Assembly: GCA_021844725.1 (NCBI GenBank)
Contig: JAKBSX010000016.1
Span: forward strand, 1-15,806
Length of the DNA stretch: 15,806 nt
DNA from: Actinomycetes bacterium
GTDB lineage: Bacteria > Actinomycetota > Acidimicrobiia > Acidimicrobiales > Acidimicrobiaceae
Direction: 5' to 3'
The number at the start of each line of letters is the position of its first letter. Position 1 is the stretch's first letter. A program made the position numbers and the translations under genes. The notes below the pieces were generated by a model that saw only the letters and a program-made list of their open reading frames with translations, did no database searches and had not been told where the DNA came from. Positions 1 to 5,619 of the stretch are shown here, piece after piece.

Positions 1-379
1 GCAAGTCATTCTGTTATCGGAACATTGCTGTCTTCCTGAAACCTCATGTCGCGGCTGGTCACGATTCCTTTTAGCTTGCCAGTGTTGGAAACAATTAGGA
101 TGCCACCGACGTTTCGCTCGCTCATAAAGTGTCTTGCATCTGAGACTGTCGCGGATTCAGATAGCGTGTATGGGTGCTCAATGAGTATGCTCTCAGTCCG
201 CTTTACCTTCGACACTTGCGCCGATTGCGCCTCGAGACTCATGAATCGGTGGATTATTCCGATGCCACCCTCGCGCGCCATCACAATTGCCATCTCTGAT
301 TCCGTAACGGTGTCCATATTTGCAGAGATTATGGGAATTGAAAGCTCAATATTTTCTGTCAGCTTGGTCGTTGCAACGA
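1..379 (-). pseudogene. guaB: IMP dehydrogenase, inverted N-terminal/CBS fragment (partial)
   Basis: IMP dehydrogenase oxidises IMP to XMP, the committed step of GMP synthesis. Reading leftward from about 379, the minus strand gives the family's N-terminal barrel segment: TKLTENI, then SANMDTVTE, then EGGIGIIHRF. It continues into the first CBS repeat, with GGILIVSNTGKLKGIVTSRD near 110-30. The usual first 30-40 residues are missing, because upstream of TKLT the frame runs antisense to the C-terminal guaB piece (371-987). The frame ends at TGA (8-6) just after PITE, where homologues continue into the second CBS repeat. A lost A (GAATGAC for GAAATGAC) would restore reading, so a frameshift or low-quality end is likely. 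The open frame can be extended to 539, but that extension is antisense noise. The family is certain. What is unsure is whether the inversion exists in the cell. Confidence 0.85.
368..379. repeat. 12-base perfect palindrome at the guaB inversion point
   Basis: TCGTTGCAACGA equals its own reverse complement. It lies exactly where plus-strand homology (VATKEG) and minus-strand homology (TTKLTENI) to IMP dehydrogenase meet, so the codons GTT GCA ACG read as Val-Ala-Thr on both strands. A self-complementary join is what a fold-back template switch or recombination at short inverted repeats would leave. Confidence 0.8.
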
Positions 380-987
380 AAGAAGGTATGCTTGATTTGA
401 TAAAGTCGGGAGCGGATTCTGTGAAGGTCGGCGTTGGGAGCGGCTCGATATGCATAACGAGGATTGTTACTGGCTCTGGAGTCCCCCAGTTGACGGCGCT
501 GGCTGACTGCGCAGAAGTTGCGAGAGAGCACGGTGTCACGCTGATTGCAGACGGAGGTATTAGAAACTCTGGCGATATTACGAAGGCACTCGTAGTGGGT
601 GCGGATACAGTGATGATTGGGAGTCTACTCGCGGGGACTGACGAGAGTCCGGGGGAAATCGTGTACCGCGGAAATTATCGGTACAAAGTTACGCGCGGTA
701 TGGCTTCTGCCGCGGCAAGGAGAGACCAGCTTGCAAGATCTGGTAGCCCTGAGGCAAGTAATCCTGAAATGGACCTGACGGACTACGTGCCAGAAGGGGT
801 TGAAGCTATCGTCCCGTACAAAGGGAGCGCAATCAACGTAGTAAGACAGCTTGCTGGCGGTTTGCGTAGCGGTCTGAGTTACTGCGGCGCTGAAACCCTA
901 GAAGAACTTAGATCTAACAGTGAGTTCATCAGGATCACAGATGTTGGGTTGAAAGAGAGCATGCCTCACGATGTCAAAGAGCTCTAG
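371..987 (+). pseudogene. guaB: IMP dehydrogenase, C-terminal catalytic fragment
   Basis: This is the C-terminal half of the IMP dehydrogenase barrel. Homology starts at VATKEGMLDLIKSGADSVKVG, close to the window's inversion point. Then follow the phosphate-binding/active-site loop GSGSICITR (catalytic Cys at codon 451-453), IADGGIRNSGDI, GSLLAGTDESPGE, the flap region and VPEGVEAIVPYKG, ending with ESMPHDVKEL, the normal C terminus. The frame is open back to an ATG at 46, giving 313 codons, but residues 1 to about 109 are antisense to the N-terminal guaB fragment and resemble nothing. No proper start belongs to this piece, so alone it would lack the N-terminal barrel strands and both CBS repeats. 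The stop overlaps the tail of the stress-protein gene by 4 bases (CTAG). Family assignment is firm. Calling it broken rests on the inverted neighbour. Confidence 0.88.
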
Positions 988-1799
988 CGTGCAATCAATA
1001 CGTTTGTCTTTGAGTTGTTAGCGATACCGCTCGCTACGCTCCCAAGGAAAAGCGACTGGAGTCTACCCATTCCACGACTTCCTACCACTATCAGGTCGTA
1101 CGACCCTCTTTCTGCCTCGGAAACGATGGCTAGAGGAACATTGGTGTGTTCTATGATCTTTCCCTGAGAGGAAACACCTCGTGACTTTATCTTCTCCACA
1201 GCCTCACCAAGCTCGTTTCTCATGTCTCTTTCCCATTTGTCCAGTTCAACACCGACGTACGCTTCCGGTGAAACAGGTATGCTGAAGATGCTAAGCGCAT
1301 CCACCCGCGCTTTCAATTTGGAGCCTAGGTCTGTGGCAACCTCTAGGGCCTTTTTGCTCTCCTCAGACCCGTCATACCCAAGCAGGATCTTTGGCGTTGC
1401 AGAGATTCTTGTCTTCACAACGAGCACGGAGCACTTGGCCTCCTTTGCAACCTTACTCGAAACGCTTCCCATCAGCGCGCTCTTTAGACCGCTCAGTCCA
1501 CGACTGCCCATTACGACAAGATCATAGGCACCCCCATCAGTTAGTTTCAAAATCTCAGACGAAGGGTCGTTGGATTCTACCTTGATTGCAGTCGGGGTGA
1601 GCTTCCGCTCCTTCGAGATTTCCATGCGTTCTCCGAGGACATCCTCTTTTTGCTCATGAGAAGGAATCACAACGTGCATGAGATCTAGCTTCGAAGAGTA
1701 TTTTTCAGCAATTTTGAGCGCGATGTTAAGCGCGTAATCCGAATACATCGAACCGTCAATAGCTACGAGCATCTTGGAGAAACTGACCAAGTGGTTCAC
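984..1799 (-). CDS. Tandem-domain universal stress protein (UspA family)
   Basis: A cytosolic nucleotide-binding protein made of two Usp domains. Domain 1 (about residues 8-130) opens with MLVAIDGS and ends with GSRGLSGLKSALMGS. Domain 2 (about 135-271) opens with ILLGYDGS and ends with GSRGMGRLQSLFLGS. Both keep the G-x2-G-x9-G-S loop of ATP-binding Usp proteins, so both halves probably bind nucleotide. The listed start is GTG at 1799. The ATG at codon 10 (1772) gives the usual short Usp N terminus and is a real alternative. It lies 46 bases downstream of the PhoU-like gene on the same strand, so co-transcription is possible, though the gap holds an A/T-rich box (about 1826-1836) that could be its own promoter. 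The 3' end overlaps the guaB tail by 4 bases. The exact stress role cannot be read from sequence. Confidence 0.93.
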   Translation of the reverse strand: MNHLVSFSKMLVAIDGSMYSDYALNIALKIAEKYSSKLDLMHVVIPSHEQKEDVLGERMEISKERKLTPTAIKVESNDPSSEILKLTDGGAYDLVVMGSRGLSGLKSALMGSVSSKVAKEAKCSVLVVKTRISATPKILLGYDGSEESKKALEVATDLGSKLKARVDALSIFSIPVSPEAYVGVELDKWERDMRNELGEAVEKIKSRGVSSQGKIIEHTNVPLAIVSEAERGSYDLIVVGSRGMGRLQSLFLGSVASGIANNSKTNVLIAR

Positions 1800-1845
1800 T
1801 CGAACTTGCCGGAGTCATTGACTTGCAAGATAAGAATCTTTTGAA

Positions 1846-2898
1846 TTACTCTTCGGCGATGACTTCAGCTATGTCTGTCGAAGCTTCGACAGCCCTGTTA
1901 ATCATGGCTTCAGATACTATGGTGTAGTATCTGCCGATCTGTTTGATACTTTGCACTACAGACTTGATCCTTGTCGCAACGGCTAGCGCTGGGATCAGCC
2001 TCTTGTCAATCTTTGCGTCAAGCTCGTCCTCCTGCTCGACCAGACGGCCATACTCTATTATCGCCTCATTCGCTGACGCTACGTTCTTTCTGAAGAGAGA
2101 ACGGACGGCGAGGGAACCTATTTTCCTAACGGTCTCGTTCATGGCAGATATTCCGTCATTGACTTCGGCGTTAAAGTACCGGAGCTCGATTATCTTGGTC
2201 ACTCCGCGAGCTATAACCTGAGCGTAGTCGCCTGCTTCTTCGAGCGCCTTGATTACGAGCCTGTCGCCAATGATGTTCCTCGCGTCCTCGAGGCCGACTC
2301 TCTGTGCCAATCCTTTGTCTTCGACTGCCTGTAAGAGCTGCCTTGTAGCTAGGAAGTACACCTTGTCAGCCTCGACATCCATGTCAAGGACCTGCTTTGC
2401 GTATTCCTGCTTTTCCTCGATCAATGCCTTTATTGCCAGGTCGCGCATCGAGTCGACAATTAAATTGAGCCTTGATATCAAGCCGTCAATGGGGAACTTG
2501 GAAGGATCGAGAAAGCTTTGAACTACGACTCTGTTCATTTCTTCGGCGACGATACCCACGCCGATCAATTCGTTGAGCGTCTTTCTAATGATGTCCATTT
2601 GCTCCCTTGAAAACTCGTTTCGCGTCGTCTTGATCTCTATGGTTTCGTGACCGGCGATGTAGGCTCCGATTACCAAGCGTCCCAGGAGTTTCTCGTCCAC
2701 TTTTTGCGCGTGGATGATACACCTGCTCTTTGTTTTGAGCATGCTAAGCGACGGGTGAATGATGAGCTTCCCTTGATCATCCGAAGTAATGTTGACGGTA
2801 TCACCACGTTTTAGGTTCATCTGGTTGACCCAGTCCCTGGGCAGTGAAACCATAAGCGTAGAATAGCCAAGCTTCTGCAAACGTCGTTGTTCGAGCAT
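1846..2898 (-). CDS. AbrB-PhoU fusion regulator (phosphate uptake regulator family)
   Basis: A 350-residue protein with an N-terminal AbrB/SpoVT-like swapped-hairpin domain (about 1-50, GYSTLMVSLPRDWVNQMNLKRGD) followed by two helical PhoU repeats (about 125-225 and 235-340). The first PhoU repeat has the acidic cluster DMDVEADKVY and the second has EQEDELDAKID, matching the E/D-rich metal-binding motifs of PhoU. Bacterial PhoU damps phosphate transport with the Pst transporter and PhoR. Archaeal fusions of this layout are usually annotated as phosphate-responsive regulators, with the AbrB part presumably binding DNA. No pst or pit transporter gene lies nearby. The ATG at 2898 follows a TATA-like box at leaderless spacing, which supports this start. 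The tandem stress-protein gene follows 46 bases downstream. The domain call is strong and the specific target is unknown. Confidence 0.9.
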   Translation of the reverse strand: MLEQRRLQKLGYSTLMVSLPRDWVNQMNLKRGDTVNITSDDQGKLIIHPSLSMLKTKSRCIIHAQKVDEKLLGRLVIGAYIAGHETIEIKTTRNEFSREQMDIIRKTLNELIGVGIVAEEMNRVVVQSFLDPSKFPIDGLISRLNLIVDSMRDLAIKALIEEKQEYAKQVLDMDVEADKVYFLATRQLLQAVEDKGLAQRVGLEDARNIIGDRLVIKALEEAGDYAQVIARGVTKIIELRYFNAEVNDGISAMNETVRKIGSLAVRSLFRKNVASANEAIIEYGRLVEQEDELDAKIDKRLIPALAVATRIKSVVQSIKQIGRYYTIVSEAMINRAVEASTDIAEVIAEE

Positions 2899-2921
2899 GA
2901 TGGTGTAATAATTCCAGGACT

Positions 2922-2930
2922 AATATTTAA
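2922..2930 (-). promoter_or_regulatory. TATA box of the AbrB-PhoU gene
   Basis: On the minus strand the sequence TTAAATATT is centred 28 bases before the ATG at 2898. Archaeal TATA boxes sit about 26-27 bases before the transcript start, so the mRNA would begin within a few bases of the start codon (leaderless). Confidence 0.6.
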
Positions 2931-2940
2931 TCTAGCTTAA

Positions 2941-3342
2941 ACAAACGACTGAATAACTAAACACGATGGGATGATTGAGAACCCACACATACTATTCTAT
3001 TACAACAATTTTGCGCCGATCTGATGCCGTAAAACATTACTTGCGCTTCTTGTTGTAGCGTGCTGTTGGGCTGCATTTCGACACTTGATCTGGTCCTTCT
3101 CTTAACAATCATCGAGCACATTAGACCTTAAGATAAAAATGACTGAGCTGAGGCGTTTGTTCTCCAGTCAGTCGTGATTGGCGACATTATCACGACATCG
3201 TGAGTGGCTAGCGACTGGGAATCCTCAGTTTTTACATGGAATGCTACGCGATCTTAAGTATGGTGAAGTGGAATTCTTCGATTTGCCCACTTATGTTGAC
3301 TGCTTCCGTTAATCCTTCCTTGCAGATTCCTCAGGTTAACCA
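2941..3342. other. Gene-free intergenic region between divergent genes
   Basis: About 400 bases between the PhoU-like gene (minus) and the MIT-domain gene (plus). No convincing open frame, tRNA or other RNA gene was seen. It contains a short inverted repeat at 3190-3203 and two CTTAAG palindromes (3127-3132 and 3253-3258), each followed by A/T-rich bases that could serve as plus-strand TATA elements. It probably holds the promoter of the MIT-domain gene, but no box sits at clean leaderless spacing from the GTG at 3343, so that gene may have a 5' leader. Confidence 0.5.
3190..3203. repeat. Short inverted repeat TCACGA-CA-TCGTGA
   Basis: Six-base perfect arms around a two-base centre, about 140 bases upstream of the MIT-domain gene. 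The symmetry would suit a dimeric regulator. With only one copy it may be chance. Confidence 0.35.
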
Positions 3343-4269
3343 GTGGCGACTATGGATGCCGAGAAGAGCAAGAAGCTTCAGCAGTATGCAGTAACTCTCA
3401 ACGAACAGGCTATGGGAGAGGAGAAGAGCGGTAAGGTCCAAGAAGCAGCAAAACACTATCTGAAGCTTGTGGATGTTTTCTTGGTTCTGGCCGCTGAGGC
3501 GCAGGACCACAACACCTGGCAACAATACATTCACCAGGCAGAGACTTACCAGAACAGAGCCAGGTCAATACTTCCCAAGGACCAACAGGTTATTCCACCT
3601 CCAGCTATTCGTCAAGATTTACCTCCCGCGCCACTACAGAGAAATGATGTTTTGCAGAATAGGTTAAACCCTCTCAAGAAAATCATACACCCATTCCAGA
3701 AGGGTGAAGCATTACTCCCAAATCCGCCGACTGATGAACCATCTCGTCCGATTCCTTTGGAACAAAAGACTCCGAGTGTGCCACTAGATTCAATTCCGGC
3801 CGAAGTATACCAGAGGACGGTGGCTGAAAACAAATTACTCCGTGAGAAGGTGTCTTTGATAACGAAGGAAACTGAAGAACGGATACTTGCGCTTCAAAAG
3901 GAGAACGGCGAGTTGCAGAAGAGGATCTCGGAGATGGTGCCGCGGGCCGACTATGAAATGTTGCAGGGGGAATTCACAAACATGGTTCCACGAGCAGAGT
4001 ACGACCGTGTGAGAGCTCAGTTCTTGAACATGGTGCCCAAGGAGCACTATGATGAGCTGTTGAACAGGATTTCGCAGATGGTTCCAAAGCAGGATTACCT
4101 AGATGCCGAGCGAAGGGTTCTTCAGCTGGAGGACGCTGCGAGAAGCTCTGTACCGAAGAAAGTTATCGACGACCTTGCCGCCGAGATTTCTATGCTAGGA
4201 GTACTTTCGGAAGTCCCGATGGAAAGCGAAGAGGAGCAAAATGAGAGTTCCAGCGAACTGGTCATTTGA
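3343..4269 (+). CDS. MIT-domain coiled-coil protein with MVP[RK]xxY repeats
   Basis: A 308-residue protein not known to me by name. Residues about 8-77 look like an MIT domain, a three-helix bundle found at the N terminus of Vps4 and archaeal CdvC: A..LNEQAMGEEKSGKVQEAAKHY, then a helix ending YQNRARSILP. Residues 84-152 form a proline-rich, probably unstructured linker. Residues 153-195 are a charged, coiled-coil-like helix. Residues 198-261 are four 16-residue repeats beginning MVP[RK]xxY, with a degenerate fifth (SVPKK) at 269. The tail is acidic and Ser/Glu-rich. There is no membrane segment or ATPase motif, so it is not CdvC itself. By analogy it may be an ESCRT/Cdv-linked adaptor (inference). 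GTG at 3343 and ATG at 3352 are both possible starts. The 3' end overlaps msrA by 8 bases on the opposite strand. Confidence 0.82.
   Translation: MATMDAEKSKKLQQYAVTLNEQAMGEEKSGKVQEAAKHYLKLVDVFLVLAAEAQDHNTWQQYIHQAETYQNRARSILPKDQQVIPPPAIRQDLPPAPLQRNDVLQNRLNPLKKIIHPFQKGEALLPNPPTDEPSRPIPLEQKTPSVPLDSIPAEVYQRTVAENKLLREKVSLITKETEERILALQKENGELQKRISEMVPRADYEMLQGEFTNMVPRAEYDRVRAQFLNMVPKEHYDELLNRISQMVPKQDYLDAERRVLQLEDAARSSVPKKVIDDLAAEISMLGVLSEVPMESEEEQNESSSELVI
3934..4125 (+). repeat. Four in-frame 48-base repeats encoding MVP[RK]xxY units
   Basis: The ATG codons of the MVP units fall at 3934, 3982, 4030 and 4078, exactly 48 bases apart. The protein consensus is M-V-P-[RK]-x-x-Y-x-x-x-x-x-x-[FI/V]-x-[NQ]. 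A fifth unit (SVPKK, 4147) is offset by 69 bases, one heptad longer. DNA identity between units is low, so this is an old repeat kept at protein level. Confidence 0.88.
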
Positions 4270-4786
4270 GTCTGTCAAAATACTGCTTTCGAAACTTTAA
4301 GACCTTGGGCTCGATTACTATCTGGCAATAGCCCTGATCAGGATTGTTCTTGAAATAGTTCTGGTGGTAATCTTCTGCTTTGTAGAATTTTTCGACCGGG
4401 ACTATCTGCGTCACGATGGGTCTAGTCCATATTTTCCCCATCTCGCTTGCAACTTCCTTTGCGATATCTTCCTGATCTTTATCGTGGTAGAATATCACGG
4501 ATCGATATTGCGTTCCAACGTCGGCGCCCTGTCTGTTTAGAGCGGTTGGGTCATGAATCGAGAAAAAAACCTGTAGTATTTCTCTATATGAGATGACCTT
4601 CGGATCAAATGTAACCTGGACGACTTCAGCATGGCCAGTTTCGTTGGTACATATATCTTCATAGGAAGGATTTGGGACACTACCCCCGGAGTAGCCAGAC
4701 TCGACTTTGGATACGCCCCTCAGTTCAGAGTACACGGCCTCAAGGCACCAAAAGCAACCTCCGCCCAGTGTTGCAACTTCGCTCAT
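4262..4786 (-). CDS. msrA: Peptide methionine-S-sulfoxide reductase MsrA
   Basis: Reduces the S epimer of methionine sulfoxide in proteins, repairing oxidative damage in the cytosol with thioredoxin as usual reductant. The diagnostic GCFWC motif is at residues 10-14, with the catalytic Cys at 11. It is followed by the family blocks VSKVESGYSGG, PSYEDICTNETGHAEVV, FFSIHDPTALNRQGADVGTQYRS and KAEDYHQNYF. The 174-residue length is normal for a single-domain MsrA. The frame stays open upstream to a TTG (4807), but the ATG at 4786 gives the standard N terminus and sits 27 bases from a TATA-like box, so I prefer it. No MsrB or thioredoxin lies next to it. The stop overlaps the end of the MIT-domain gene by 8 bases, tail to tail. 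Confidence 0.97.
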   Translation of the reverse strand: MSEVATLGGGCFWCLEAVYSELRGVSKVESGYSGGSVPNPSYEDICTNETGHAEVVQVTFDPKVISYREILQVFFSIHDPTALNRQGADVGTQYRSVIFYHDKDQEDIAKEVASEMGKIWTRPIVTQIVPVEKFYKAEDYHQNYFKNNPDQGYCQIVIEPKVLKFRKQYFDRLK

Positions 4787-4809
4787 AGTTCTTCTGTCGT
4801 ATGTCAAGG

Positions 4810-4815
4810 TATAAA
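4810..4815 (-). promoter_or_regulatory. TATA box of msrA
   Basis: TTTATA on the minus strand is centred about 27 bases before the ATG at 4786, as expected for a leaderless archaeal transcript. It supports the ATG over the upstream TTG at 4807, which lies only a few bases from the box. Confidence 0.55.
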
Positions 4816-4875
4816 CGCTTCACCTCAATCCATAGGTAACAAACAAGTTTCTTATATCGCGTGATTTCTGGCTAG

Positions 4876-5155
4876 AGCCTCAACTTTCTAGTCGCTGGCT
4901 GTATTGTCCTAATTTTCTTCATGGGAATTGAACGTGCGCTCTGGCGGACACGCTATCTCTGCGGCATTATACAGTTTTCAGAGTTTGCTGTATTGACGAA
5001 TAGTATGATACTCGTTGTTATATTACTAGGTACTGTTTGTCGCAGTCTATTTCTACAGGATTTCAGCTGAGGAAAGGATGCTGATTGAAAAGCTAGGCAA
5101 GGATTACTGGACGTACTGGAAAAAAAGAAGAGGGTTCCTGCCTCTACTTTATTAA
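4876..5155 (+). pseudogene. Remnant of an isoprenylcysteine carboxyl methyltransferase-like membrane protein
   Basis: No intact gene spans this stretch, but two plus-strand frames together resemble the C-terminal half of the ICMT/PEMT membrane methyltransferase family. The first frame (from a TAG at 4873-4875 to the TGA at 5068-5070) reads a hydrophobic helix FLVAGCIVLIFFMG, then RYLCGIIQFSEFAVLTNS and MILVVILLGT. A shift of frame near 5030 continues with VLFVAVYFYRISAEERML, then IEKLGKDYWTYWKKRRGFLP and the TAA at 5153-5155. The pattern RIxAEExxLxxxxGxxYxxY is the family's C-terminal signature, which binds S-adenosylmethionine together with an upstream RHPxY motif. That upstream motif is degraded here (WRTRYLCG). 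The N-terminal half is absent. The stop abuts that of the CBS gene with no spare base. It is a decaying gene, or less likely an intact one with sequencing errors. Confidence 0.6.
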
Positions 5156-5575
5156 TTAGATCATATCTCTCGCCAGTTTCTTTGGCCTGCTTCTCCGTAT
5201 AATGTCGGACGATGTGATAATACCCACCAAGCTCCCGCTCTTGTCCACCACCGGAAGTTTGGTCAAGTTCTCCTCGGACATAAGGGCCGAAGCTTCTGCA
5301 AGGGTCTTTGCGGGCTCTATAGTTAGGACCGGTTGAGTCATTATTCGTTCAATGTTGAGCTGTGACGGGTCTAATCTTTTCATCACGGCTTCACGAAGAA
5401 TATCTCCTTTTGTGACTATTCCAACGATCTTCTTTTCTCGAAGCACAAGAACGCATCCAATGTCACGATCCATGATTTCTCTCGTTGCGTCAAAGACAGA
5501 GGCGGTGGCTTCGATCGTCACGACCTTTCTCGACATCAGGTTCTCGACAGCTGCGGTCATTGGAAGTTCGGTCAT
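5156..5575 (-). CDS. Two-CBS-domain protein
   Basis: A 139-residue protein consisting almost entirely of a CBS pair (Bateman module). CBS1 is at about residues 9-66 (VENLMSRKVVTIEATASVFD through GIVTKGDILREAV). CBS2 is at about 75-133 (IERIMTQPVLTIEPAKTLAE through GIITSSDIIRRS). Such modules bind adenosine ligands such as AMP, ATP or SAM and regulate partner proteins. No effector domain is attached here, so the partner is unknown. The ATG at 5575 follows a TATA-like box at leaderless spacing, so it probably has its own promoter, although it lies just downstream of moeA on the same strand (44-base gap). Fold assignment is secure and function is not. Confidence 0.92.
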   Translation of the reverse strand: MTELPMTAAVENLMSRKVVTIEATASVFDATREIMDRDIGCVLVLREKKIVGIVTKGDILREAVMKRLDPSQLNIERIMTQPVLTIEPAKTLAEASALMSEENLTKLPVVDKSGSLVGIITSSDIIRRSRPKKLARDMI

Positions 5576-5598
5576 GCGGTTATCAAAGGCGGTCTAGG

Positions 5599-5605
5599 CA
5601 TATTA
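5599..5605 (-). promoter_or_regulatory. TATA-like box of the CBS gene
   Basis: TAATATG on the minus strand is centred 27 bases before the ATG at 5575, in the short gap after moeA. It suggests the CBS gene can be transcribed independently of the cruF-moeA pair. Confidence 0.45.
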
Positions 5606-5619
5606 GTGTAACCAAGTAC

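Noticed and set aside
46..370. N-terminal part of a 313-codon plus-strand frame ending at 987
   Set aside because: It is antisense to the clear guaB CBS/N-terminal sequence and shows no protein-like pattern. Only the part after about 371 is IMP dehydrogenase.
380..539. Upstream extension of the minus-strand guaB fragment (starting MTPCSLATSAQ)
   Set aside because: It is antisense to the catalytic-loop region of the plus-strand guaB piece, so it is a shadow, not a real N terminus.
2941..3342. tRNA or structured RNA gene
   Set aside because: No T-arm GGTTCGA-type sequence, CCA end or cloverleaf pairing could be found by eye.
3934..4125. CRISPR or tandem DNA repeat
   Set aside because: The 48-base period is in a coding frame and conserved only at protein level, with no identical repeats or spacers.
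4787..4807. Upstream TTG start for msrA
   Set aside because: The ATG at 4786 gives the normal MsrA N terminus and sits at leaderless distance from the TTTATA box, while the TTG is almost on top of the box.
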